A stretch of DNA of 5,258 nucleotides from contig DAOWFY010000083.1 of assembly GCA_030637775.1 (NCBI GenBank), forward strand, positions 1 to 5,258, written 5' to 3'. Made by a program: the position numbers and the translations under genes. This document shows, piece after piece, positions 1 to 5,258 of the stretch. This DNA is from DAOVGU01 sp030637775 [NCBI: bacterium]. GTDB lineage: Bacteria; Ratteibacteria; UBA8468. Positions within the stretch are counted from its first letter, which is position 1, and every line of letters begins with the position of its first letter. The notes beneath the pieces are model-generated. The model was given only the letters and a program-made list of their open reading frames with translations, searched no databases and was not told the origin of the DNA.

Positions 1-1019
1 CTACTACGATCAATATTCCCGATACCGTTGGCTATACCATACCCGAGGAATTTGGTAAACTCATTGCCTACATCAGGAAAAACTTACCGATCAGTATTAC
101 CATCAGTATCCATTGCCATAATGACTTAGGCCTGGCGGTAGCCAATTCCCTCTCCGCCATTGAGAATGGCGCAACGCAAGTGGAATGCACCATCAACGGC
201 ATTGGAGAAAGGGCGGGTAATGCCGCTTTAGAGGAGATTGTGATGGCGCTGAGAACAAGAGAGGATATCCTGGGGAAGAAAACAAAAATTCTTATCTCCG
301 AAATTTGTCCTGCCAGCAAATTGGTTAGTTCTCTCACCGGCATTCCTGTTCAGCCAAATAAGGCAATTGTGGGAGAGAATGCCTTCCGGCATGAGGCAGG
401 AATTCATCAGGATGGATTGTTGAAGAAAAGAACCACCTATGAAATCATCGACCCGAAGAAAATTGGCTTAAAAGGAAGTGAACTCGTTCTTGGCAAACAT
501 TCCGGAAGGCATGCCTTTTGGAAACGGATAGCGGAGCTTGGTTATCATCTCAAGCAGAAAGAGTTAGAGAAAATATTTTTCCGCTTCAAAAGATTAGCCG
601 ATAAGAAGAAGGAGGTTACCGACAGCGACCTTATCGCCATTCTGGAGGAGGAGACAACTCCCCTGCCCCAGGTCTATAGCCTTCTCTATTTTCATACCAG
701 TTCAGGAACGCAGACCATTCCTACGGCCACCATTAAATTAAAGAAAAATGGCAAGATTTTAGAGGATGCTTCCTGCGGGGATGGTCCGGTGGATGCGGCC
801 TATCGCACCATCGATAGAATGGTGGGATTAAAGAGTCGCCTCCTTGACTACAAAATCAAAGCGGTAACCTCGGGAAAGGATGCTCTGGGAGAGGTCTCTT
901 TAAAATTAGAGATTAAAAAGAGGATTGTGGCCGGCAGGGCGGTGAGCACCGACATTATTGAGGCCAGTGCCAAGGCCTACCTCAATGCCATTAATCGCTA
1001 CTTAGCAACTAAGAAATGA
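1..1019 (+). CDS. leuA: 2-isopropylmalate synthase, 5' end missing (cut by window edge)
   Basis: Catalyses the committed step of leucine synthesis in the cytoplasm: acetyl-CoA plus 2-oxoisovalerate gives 2-isopropylmalate. The reading frame is open from the left edge (first full codon at 3) and gives 338 residues, against about 510 for a full bacterial LeuA, so roughly the first third is outside. The visible part starts late in the TIM barrel with DTVGY. It then carries the metal-binding HCHND (bases 111-125) and NGIGERAGN. The middle holds HEAGIHQDG and GKHSGRHAF, typical of the linker subdomains. From about fragment residue 225 to the end lies the C-terminal leucine-sensing dimer domain, including [13 protein letters not shown], so the enzyme is probably feedback-inhibited by leucine (family knowledge). 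Internal GTG/ATG codons around 180-243 are not real starts, since conserved barrel motifs lie upstream. It ends in a 4-nt ATGA overlap with leuC. Homocitrate or citramalate synthase are less likely given the leu context. Confidence 0.96.
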   Translation, partial: TTINIPDTVGYTIPEEFGKLIAYIRKNLPISITISIHCHNDLGLAVANSLSAIENGATQVECTINGIGERAGNAALEEIVMALRTREDILGKKTKILISEICPASKLVSSLTGIPVQPNKAIVGENAFRHEAGIHQDGLLKKRTTYEIIDPKKIGLKGSELVLGKHSGRHAFWKRIAELGYHLKQKELEKIFFRFKRLADKKKEVTDSDLIAILEEETTPLPQVYSLLYFHTSSGTQTIPTATIKLKKNGKILEDASCGDGPVDAAYRTIDRMVGLKSRLLDYKIKAVTSGKDALGEVSLKLEIKKRIVAGRAVSTDIIEASAKAYLNAINRYLATKK

Positions 1020-2227
1020 CGATTACGGAGAAGATTTTAGCAGCACACTCTGGTAAAAAAGAGGTAGTCCCTGGAGATTTCATCTTAGCAGATGTTGATT
1101 TGGCTTTGGGTAATGATATTACGGCACCGGCAGCAATTAGGGAATTTAAAAAAGCAGGCGGTAAAAAGGTTTTTGACCCGGAAAAGATTGTTTTAATCCC
1201 TGACCATTTTTCCCCGGCCAAGGATTTAGAGAGCGCGCAATTGGCGAAAAGGTTAAAACTATTTGCCCAACAGCAGAAGATTCCTCATTTCTATGAGATA
1301 GGACGGATGGGGATTGAGCATGCCCTTATTCCGGAAAAAGGTCTTGTTTTGCCGGGAAATTTAGTTGTGGGAGCCGATTCCCATACCTGCACCTATGGGG
1401 CAGTTGGCGCCTTTGCCACCGGAGTCGGCAGTACCGATTTAGCCGCAGTCTTCATTAGCGGTAAATGCTGGTTTAAGGTGCCGGCTACCTTTAAATTCAT
1501 CTACTACGGAAAATTACCAAGATGGACAGGGGGAAAGGACATTATCCTTCACACCATTGGCGATATTGGTGTGGACGGAGCGCATTACAAAGCGATGGAA
1601 TTTAGCGGCGAGACAATCAAAAATCTTGCGATGGATGACAGATTTACCCTCTGCAATATGGCAATTGAGGCGGGAGCAAAGAATGGAATCATTGAGCCGG
1701 GTGAGATTACCTGGAAAAGTGACGCAGATAGCAACTATAGCGAAGTAAAAGAATACGATGTCAGCAAAATTGAGCCCCAGGTTGCCTTTCCTTCCTCCCC
1801 CAGCAATATAAGACCTATCGGTGAAGTTGGGGAGATCCCTATTGACCAGGTTGTGATTGGCTCCTGCACCAATGGGAGGATTTCTGATCTTCGGATCGCG
1901 GCCTCAATTCTGAAGAAAAAAAAGATTCATCCAGAAGTGCGAACAATCATCATTCCCGCAACCCAGAGGATTTACTTAGATGCACTTAGAGAGGGATTAA
2001 TAGACTTATTTATCAAGGCCGGCTGTATTGTCAGTACCCCTACCTGTGGTCCCTGTCTTGGGGGACATATGGGAGTTCTTAGCGAAGGGGAGGTCTGTCT
2101 TTCCACAACAAACCGAAACTTTATTGGAAGGATGGGAAGCCCTAAAAGCAAAGTCTATCTTGCCAATCCTGCTGTGGCAGCCGCTTCTGCAATAAAAGGG
2201 AGGATTGCCCATCCAGAGAGGATATAA
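1016..2227 (+). CDS. leuC: 3-isopropylmalate dehydratase (isomerase) large subunit
   Basis: Large, iron-sulfur subunit of isopropylmalate isomerase, an aconitase-family enzyme that with LeuD converts 2-isopropylmalate to 3-isopropylmalate by dehydration and rehydration. It has 403 residues. Visible motifs: DHFSP near residue 63, [23 protein letters not shown] at about 119-141, and the three cluster ligands C284 (GSCTNGR), C344 and C347 ([13 protein letters not shown]). The C-terminal [12 protein letters not shown] and the [10 protein letters not shown] segment are also classical. The protein matches the shorter, separate-subunit LeuC type that pairs with a roughly 165-residue LeuD. It is a little short: the segment after residue 228 ([11 protein letters not shown]) lacks about 15-20 residues compared with Thermotoga LeuC as I recall it, but no catalytic motif is lost. 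The ATG overlaps the leuA stop (ATGA) with no clear Shine-Dalgarno site, so translation is probably coupled to leuA. A homoaconitase role is possible for the family but unlikely here. Confidence 0.97.
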   Translation: MTITEKILAAHSGKKEVVPGDFILADVDLALGNDITAPAAIREFKKAGGKKVFDPEKIVLIPDHFSPAKDLESAQLAKRLKLFAQQQKIPHFYEIGRMGIEHALIPEKGLVLPGNLVVGADSHTCTYGAVGAFATGVGSTDLAAVFISGKCWFKVPATFKFIYYGKLPRWTGGKDIILHTIGDIGVDGAHYKAMEFSGETIKNLAMDDRFTLCNMAIEAGAKNGIIEPGEITWKSDADSNYSEVKEYDVSKIEPQVAFPSSPSNIRPIGEVGEIPIDQVVIGSCTNGRISDLRIAASILKKKKIHPEVRTIIIPATQRIYLDALREGLIDLFIKAGCIVSTPTCGPCLGGHMGVLSEGEVCLSTTNRNFIGRMGSPKSKVYLANPAVAAASAIKGRIAHPERI

Positions 2228-2550
2228 TGGAAAGAATGCGGGTAAGGCTGTATATTCCTAACTACTGGGTTGAAGGAACAATCTTTTTTGCTGAAACCAA
2301 GGAGGCCTCTGAGTTTATGGGTATAAAACCAAAATTATTTCTCCCCATTATAGAAGCAACAATCTATTCTCTCAAGAGCAATAGAGTCCTCAGCCACCCC
2401 AAATTCTTAGCCCTCAACAGAAAAAGTATTGAAAGGATTGAGCCGGTGAACAAAGAAGATATAAAAAAGGTATTTGTTATCTGGAGTTCCTGGCTGAGGG
2501 GAGAAATTCAGATTCCTCAACCGGTAGGAGATGGAGTGTTAGAAAAATAA
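2227..2550 (+). CDS. short conserved protein of unknown function, first of a tandem paralogous pair
   Basis: A 107-residue protein that I cannot assign a function. Residues 5-74 align without a gap to residues 9-78 of the next gene, with 32 of 70 positions identical. Shared blocks are IPxY, EGTIF, FxPI, ATIYS, PKF and LNRxSI. Alternating hydrophobic residues suggest a small all-beta fold; there is no signal peptide, membrane segment or cysteine motif. The pattern resembles a family of small uncharacterised bacterial proteins, perhaps Pfam DUF6812, but that name is from memory. This copy has a C-terminal extension of about 33 residues (VNKEDIKKVFVIWSSWLRGE and onward) missing from its partner. 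The ATG at 2227 shares one base with the leuC stop (TAATG) and has AGAGGA 4 nt upstream; a second in-frame ATG at 2236 is less favoured. The layout implies translation coupled to leuC, so a role linked to the isomerase or to its expression is possible but unproven. Confidence 0.85.
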   Translation: MERMRVRLYIPNYWVEGTIFFAETKEASEFMGIKPKLFLPIIEATIYSLKSNRVLSHPKFLALNRKSIERIEPVNKEDIKKVFVIWSSWLRGEIQIPQPVGDGVLEK

Positions 2551-2554
2551 AAAT

Positions 2555-2560
2555 AGGAGG
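2555..2560 (+). promoter_or_regulatory. strong Shine-Dalgarno site for the second small gene
   Basis: AGGAGG lies 8 nt before the ATG at 2569, inside the 18-nt gap that follows the first small gene. It is the best-placed consensus ribosome site in the window. It fixes the start of the second paralogue and suggests fresh initiation here rather than coupling to the gene upstream. Confidence 0.85.
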
Positions 2561-2568
2561 AAAAGATT

Positions 2569-2823
2569 ATGCCGACGGAGCAAGAGGAGGTGAGGGTAAC
2601 GGTTTTTATTCCCAAATACCGCATTGAAGGGACAATCTTTATGTATCAAGGAGGTCGCCTCTCCGACTTTCTCAACACAACAACTAAGGCCTTCGTTCCC
2701 ATTACCAATGCCACCATCTATTCCGAGCAAGATAATAAGGTTATGGGAAGGCCAAAATTTATGGGATTAAACAGAAATTCGATCATTATGCTCTACAAGG
2801 TAGAGGAGGCAGGTGCAGTTTAA
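2569..2823 (+). CDS. short conserved protein of unknown function, second of a tandem paralogous pair
   Basis: An 84-residue protein, homologous to the preceding gene over nearly its whole length (32 identities in 70 ungapped positions). It seems the less diverged copy: it keeps a GGRLSDFLN segment at residues 28-36, which I associate with this small-protein family, where the first copy reads differently. Other conserved blocks are FIPKYRIEGTIF, FVPITNATIYS and PKFMGLNRNSI. Predicted as a compact beta-rich cytoplasmic domain without membrane segments. Possible DUF6812 membership is unverified. Start ATG 2569 is supported by an AGGAGG 8 nt upstream. Its last 11 bases overlap the start of leuD, and its final codons carry the leuD ribosome site. 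Position between leuC and leuD suggests co-expression with the isomerase subunits; function unknown. Confidence 0.87.
   Translation: MPTEQEEVRVTVFIPKYRIEGTIFMYQGGRLSDFLNTTTKAFVPITNATIYSEQDNKVMGRPKFMGLNRNSIIMLYKVEEAGAV
2803..2809 (+). promoter_or_regulatory. Shine-Dalgarno site for leuD at unusually short spacing
   Basis: GAGGAGG within the last codons of the second small gene, only 3 nt before the GTG at 2813. The in-frame TAG at 2801-2803 rules out any start further upstream, and the N-terminus from this GTG matches the LeuD family, so the start stands despite the short spacing. The upstream gene's TAA lies 6 nt downstream of the GTG, so termination-reinitiation probably contributes. Confidence 0.7.
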
Positions 2824-3307
2824 GGGAAAGATCTGGAAGTTTCCGGATAATATCAATACCGATGAGATTATTCCGGCAAAGTATTTAGTTACATCCGATC
2901 AAAAAGAGCTGTCGAAACATTGCTTAGAGATTATTCATCCGGAATTCCCAAAAAGAGTGAAAAAGGGCGATATTATTGTGGCCGGAGAGAATTTTGGCTG
3001 CGGCTCTTCAAGGGAGCACGCCGCCCTTGCCATTAAAGGGACGGGTATCTCCTGTATCATTGCTAAGAGTTTTGCCAGAATTTTCTTCCGCAACTGTATC
3101 AATATTGGATTGCCGATCTTAGAGGAGAAAAAACTTCCTGAATCCTGTAGTCAAGGGGATATTATAAAGATTGATTTGGCAAAAGGAGTTATTAAAAATC
3201 TTTCTAACGAGAAGGAATCCGCCATTGGCGGATTCCCCCCGTTTCTTCAAGAGATTATAAGCAGTGGGGGTTTAATGAAATGGGTAAAAAAGAAGGTTAT
3301 AAGATAG
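2813..3307 (+). CDS. leuD: 3-isopropylmalate dehydratase (isomerase) small subunit
   Basis: Small swivelling-domain subunit of isopropylmalate isomerase, partner of LeuC. Its 164 residues match the short LeuD type (about 160-170), not the roughly 200-residue enterobacterial form. Motifs: NINTDEIIPAKYL at 13-25 and GENFGCGSSREHA at 58-70, both in the substrate-facing part of the family, then FPPFLQEI and GGLMKW near the C-terminus. The specificity loop reads YLVT (24-27). Valine rather than arginine at the third place favours isopropylmalate over homoaconitate in related archaeal enzymes. It starts with GTG, forced by an upstream in-frame stop at 2801. A perfect palindrome at 3214-3236 sits in frame and encodes ESAIGGF. 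The last 28 bases overlap leuB and give a basic tail, KWVKKKVIR. Confidence 0.96.
   Translation: MQFKGKIWKFPDNINTDEIIPAKYLVTSDQKELSKHCLEIIHPEFPKRVKKGDIIVAGENFGCGSSREHAALAIKGTGISCIIAKSFARIFFRNCINIGLPILEEKKLPESCSQGDIIKIDLAKGVIKNLSNEKESAIGGFPPFLQEIISSGGLMKWVKKKVIR
3214..3236. repeat. perfect 10-bp inverted repeat (hairpin) inside leuD
   Basis: The left arm GGAATCCGCC (3214-3223) and right arm GGCGGATTCC (3227-3236) are exact reverse complements separated by ATT. It lies in the leuD coding frame, 44 nt before the leuB start. A C-run follows the right arm rather than a T-run, so it is not a typical intrinsic terminator. It may be a transcript hairpin or one copy of a dispersed palindromic repeat. 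I saw no second copy in this window. Confidence 0.8.
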
Positions 3308-4347
3308 GCATTATCCCGGGCGATGGGGTTGGTCCCGAGGTAATCAGAGAAGGTTTAAAGGTGCTGAAGAGCGCCGGAGAAAAGTTCGGTATAAAATATG
3401 ATTTTGTCAACTATGATTTTGGTGGTGAGCGCTATCTAAAGACTGGTGAGGTTCTTCCCGATTCTACTCTAAAAGAATTTAAGCAATTAGATGCTATTCT
3501 TCTTGGTGCGGTAGGTCATCCCGAAGTAAAGACCGGAATTTTAGAGCAAGGGCTTTTATTAAAGATAAGGTTTGGCTTAGACCAATATATCAATCTTCGT
3601 CCGGTAAAGTTATTTCCTGGAGTTGACACACCTTTGGCAAATAAGAAACCGGAGGATATTGACTATTGTGTCGTGAGGGAAAATACCGAAGGCGCCTATT
3701 GCGGTAGCGGTGGGTTTTTCAAAAAGGGAACATCTGATGAAATAGCCATCCAGGAAAGCATTAATACTAAAAAAGGGGTGGAGAGATGTGTGCGCTATGC
3801 CTATGAACTTACTAAAGGAAGAAATAAAAAGAAGGAGCTTACCTTGAGTGATAAAGCAAATGTTCTTACCTTTGAAGGCGACTTATGGAGAAGAACCTTT
3901 AGGCAGGTAGGGAAAGAATATCCCGAGATCAAACAAAATTTTGCTCTTGTTGATGCAACCTGTATGTGGATGGTGAAGAATCCGGAATGGTTCGATGTCA
4001 TCGTTACCTCTAACCTTTTTGGAGATATTATTACCGATCTTGCCGCGGTAACTCAAGGAGGTATGGGTATTGCTGCGGGAGCCAATATCAATCCCGAAGG
4101 GGTCAGTATGTTTGAGCCGATTCATGGCAGTGCTCCCAAATATACCGGTAAGAATGTGATCTGTCCTCTCGCTACCATTGCTGCCGGGGCAATGATGTTA
4201 AAAATTTTGGGTGAAGAAGAGGCGGCAAAGACAATTGAGAAGGCGATAATGAAGTTAACCGGCGAAGGCCGCATCAAGAGTCTGCAGGCAGGCAGAATGG
4301 GACTTTCCACCGAAGAAGTCGGTGACTTAGTGGCAAAGTTTATATAG
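3280..4347 (+). CDS. leuB: 3-isopropylmalate dehydrogenase (type 2-like)
   Basis: NAD-dependent, metal-requiring oxidative decarboxylation of 3-isopropylmalate to 2-oxoisocaproate (via 2-isopropyl-3-oxosuccinate), the last leu-specific step. It has 355 residues. Visible: the N-terminal GIIPGDGVGPEV (10-21); substrate arginines in the LKIRF and NLRP segments (R97, R107) with a hydrophobic EQGLL just before them, as in isopropylmalate enzymes; RENTEGAY at 133-140; K192; D225; and the metal-site aspartates in NLFGDIITDLAA (D249, D253). The cofactor region follows, with EPIHGSAP at 279-286. The RENTEG, GSGG and LLLKIRFGLDQYINLRP wording is closer to actinobacterial type LeuB than to the E. coli/Thermus RELTGGIYFG type. 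Tartrate or homoisocitrate dehydrogenase is an alternative within the family, but position after leuCD favours LeuB. The ATG at 3280 lies 28 nt inside leuD with only a weak G-rich ribosome site (3266-3270); no alternative start was seen nearby upstream. Confidence 0.95.
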   Translation: MGKKEGYKIGIIPGDGVGPEVIREGLKVLKSAGEKFGIKYDFVNYDFGGERYLKTGEVLPDSTLKEFKQLDAILLGAVGHPEVKTGILEQGLLLKIRFGLDQYINLRPVKLFPGVDTPLANKKPEDIDYCVVRENTEGAYCGSGGFFKKGTSDEIAIQESINTKKGVERCVRYAYELTKGRNKKKELTLSDKANVLTFEGDLWRRTFRQVGKEYPEIKQNFALVDATCMWMVKNPEWFDVIVTSNLFGDIITDLAAVTQGGMGIAAGANINPEGVSMFEPIHGSAPKYTGKNVICPLATIAAGAMMLKILGEEEAAKTIEKAIMKLTGEGRIKSLQAGRMGLSTEEVGDLVAKFI

Positions 4348-4362
4348 ATTAATAGAGATAAA

Positions 4363-4755
4363 ATGAAAAAAGCAAAAGAAGTCTATCGAGGAGAAGAGAA
4401 AAGAAAATATATTCGTGTAAGCATTCCATTTACCTTTATTCATAAAAAGGAAAATGAAGATTGGCAAGAGGCGTCGACCACTAAGGATATTAGTTTAGGA
4501 GGACTTCGTTTTATTGCCTCCAAACTTCTTTCTAATGCCTCGCTGGAATTGGAGATCTGGATTCCAACTTCTATTGGTTCTCATATTAAGTTGAAGGCAA
4601 AGGTTGTTTGGCAGAAGAAAAAGAAAAAAGGCATTTTCTCTAAAGAATACGAAACTGGATTATCCTTCGTAGAGACTGAAAAGGACAGGAAAGATTTAGG
4701 GTTCTTTTTAGAGAAGAGTTTAGAAAAGAGGTTCCTTCTCAATGAAAAAATATAA
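4363..4755 (+). CDS. single-domain PilZ protein, predicted c-di-GMP receptor
   Basis: A 130-residue soluble protein matching the PilZ fold. The family's c-di-GMP signature is complete: RxxxR at R14-R18 (RKYIR) in the N-terminal switch, and DxSxxG at D42-S44-G47 (DISLGG, followed by LRF). The rest of the beta-barrel shows as LELEIWIP (61-68), IKLKAKVVW (75-83) and YETGLSFVE (96-104), ending in a charged helix. No second domain is attached, so by analogy it would act as a c-di-GMP-responsive adaptor on a partner protein; that partner is not evident here. A lysine run at 85-89 lies between the last two strands. It starts 15 nt after leuB with a poor ribosome site (AGAG-like), and its 3' end overlaps asd by 14 nt, so it is probably co-transcribed with amino acid genes. 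A metabolic role is inference; co-location may only be operon packing. Confidence 0.92.
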   Translation: MKKAKEVYRGEEKRKYIRVSIPFTFIHKKENEDWQEASTTKDISLGGLRFIASKLLSNASLELEIWIPTSIGSHIKLKAKVVWQKKKKKGIFSKEYETGLSFVETEKDRKDLGFFLEKSLEKRFLLNEKI

Positions 4756-5258
4756 TGTCGCGGTAGTGGGGATTGGGATGGTGGGGACAGAGATGGTGAA
4801 AATTCTCCGGGAGAGAAACTTCCCTGTTAATACTTTAAAAATCCTTGCCACCAGAGAAAGGACCGAGGAGATTGTGGGAGAAAAATTCAAGGTAGAAAAA
4901 ACTACAGGAGATTCCTTTAAGGATATCGACATTGCTCTTTTTGCGGGAACTGAAGGGGCAAAGGGTGCTTCCCGGCAGTTTGGCTGGACTGCCGTGGAAA
5001 AAGGGGCTCTTGTCATCGATAATGGAGATGACTTCCGGATGGATACAAGAGTTCCTCTGGTGGTACCGGAGGTCAATCCCGAGGCTTTGAAGAAACACCA
5101 TTTCATCTCCAACCCAAATTGCTCCACGATTCAGTTAGTGATGGCTCTTTTTCCTTTACACCGGAAAGCAAAAATTAAAAGGGTCATTGTCTCCACCTAC
5201 CAGGCAGTGAGTGGCACCGGTAAAGCAGCGGTCAGGGAATTGGAAGAGGAAACAAGAG
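4742..5258 (+). CDS. asd: aspartate-semialdehyde dehydrogenase, 3' end missing (cut by window edge)
   Basis: Reduces L-4-aspartyl phosphate to aspartate 4-semialdehyde with NADPH, the branch point to lysine/diaminopimelate, threonine and methionine. The first 172 residues are visible, about half of the usual 330-345. Evidence: an N-terminal Rossmann strand with VVGIGMVG (8-15), ILRERNFPV, VIDNGDDFRMD (91-101), LVVPEVNPEAL (106-116) and the catalytic cysteine C127 in SNPNCSTIQ, followed by the STYQAVSGTGKAA segment. Two places differ from the textbook enzyme: GIGMVG in place of GATGxVG, and IDNGDDFRMD in place of IDNSSAFRMD. The AxGTEGAKGA stretch (68-77) replaces the usual FSAGGSVS-like loop. 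Start ATG 4742 lies 14 nt inside the PilZ gene with AGAGG (4727-4731) 10 nt upstream. N-acetyl-glutamyl-phosphate reductase is excluded by the ASADH-type cysteine motif. Confidence 0.95.
   Translation, partial: MKKYNVAVVGIGMVGTEMVKILRERNFPVNTLKILATRERTEEIVGEKFKVEKTTGDSFKDIDIALFAGTEGAKGASRQFGWTAVEKGALVIDNGDDFRMDTRVPLVVPEVNPEALKKHHFISNPNCSTIQLVMALFPLHRKAKIKRVIVSTYQAVSGTGKAAVRELEEETR

Noticed and set aside
68-343. A 91-codon minus-strand open frame within leuA.
   Set aside because: It opposes conserved LeuA barrel motifs and shows no recognisable protein features or upstream signals.
379-512. An 11-bp inverted repeat: ATGCCTTCCGG (379-389) and CCGGAAGGCAT (502-512) in leuA.
   Set aside because: Both copies encode strongly conserved LeuA motifs ([10 protein letters not shown] and GKHSGRHAF), and the arms are over 110 bases apart, so protein conservation explains the match.
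1916-1923. A run of eight A bases in leuC, a possible slippage or frameshift site.
   Set aside because: The LeuC frame is intact on both sides and the run simply encodes lysines in a variable stretch; no alternative frame product is suggested.
3214-3240. The leuD hairpin as an intrinsic transcription terminator.
   Set aside because: The stem is followed by C residues and no T-tract, and it lies inside a gene with co-directional genes tightly following.
4348-4362. The gap between leuB and the PilZ gene as a promoter or terminator site.
   Set aside because: Only 15 bases long, AT-rich, with no stem and no room for a promoter of its own; sequence upstream inside leuB was not convincing as a -35/-10 pair.
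4720-5127. A 135-codon open frame on the minus strand across the start of asd.
   Set aside because: It is antisense to a clearly conserved Asd coding sequence, has a low-complexity Ser/Thr/Pro-rich translation and no recognisable motif; it is a shadow.

Overview
This window is one densely packed, single-direction (+ strand) gene cluster for branched-chain and aspartate-family amino acid synthesis. Base composition is moderate (roughly mid-40s % GC by eye). The genes overlap or sit within 20 bases of each other. The source looks like a free-living bacterium with its own leucine pathway, probably an uncultured lineage. The aspartate-semialdehyde dehydrogenase (GTEGxKGA and IDNGxDFRMD segments), the PilZ protein and the short beta-rich proteins make me think of Omnitrophota-like candidate phyla. 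That placement is from memory and weak.

Layout: the 3' two thirds of leuA (2-isopropylmalate synthase) enters from the left edge to 1019. Then come leuC (isopropylmalate isomerase large subunit, 1016-2227), two short paralogous proteins of unknown function (2227-2550 and 2569-2823), leuD (isomerase small subunit, 2813-3307), leuB (3-isopropylmalate dehydrogenase, 3280-4347), a single-domain PilZ protein (4363-4755) and the 5' part of asd (aspartate-semialdehyde dehydrogenase), which runs off the right edge. Junctions in order: 4-nt overlap, 1-nt overlap, 18-nt gap, 11-nt overlap, 28-nt overlap, 15-nt gap, 14-nt overlap. No stretch without a gene exceeds 18 bases. No promoter, terminator, RNA gene, CRISPR array or transposon was seen, so the promoter must lie upstream of the window.

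The enzymes form a pathway. LeuA condenses 2-oxoisovalerate with acetyl-CoA, LeuC and LeuD isomerise 2-isopropylmalate to 3-isopropylmalate, and LeuB oxidatively decarboxylates it to the direct precursor of leucine. Asd makes aspartate semialdehyde for lysine/diaminopimelate, threonine and methionine; a leuCDB-asd order is known from several bacterial groups.

The unusual parts are the additions to this ordinary operon. A tandem duplicated pair of short uncharacterised proteins is wedged between the genes for the two isomerase subunits. A predicted c-di-GMP-binding PilZ protein is wedged between leuB and asd. A perfect 10-bp palindrome with a 3-nt loop lies inside the 3' end of leuD. These are the best leads; no clearly new defence or mobile system is visible.
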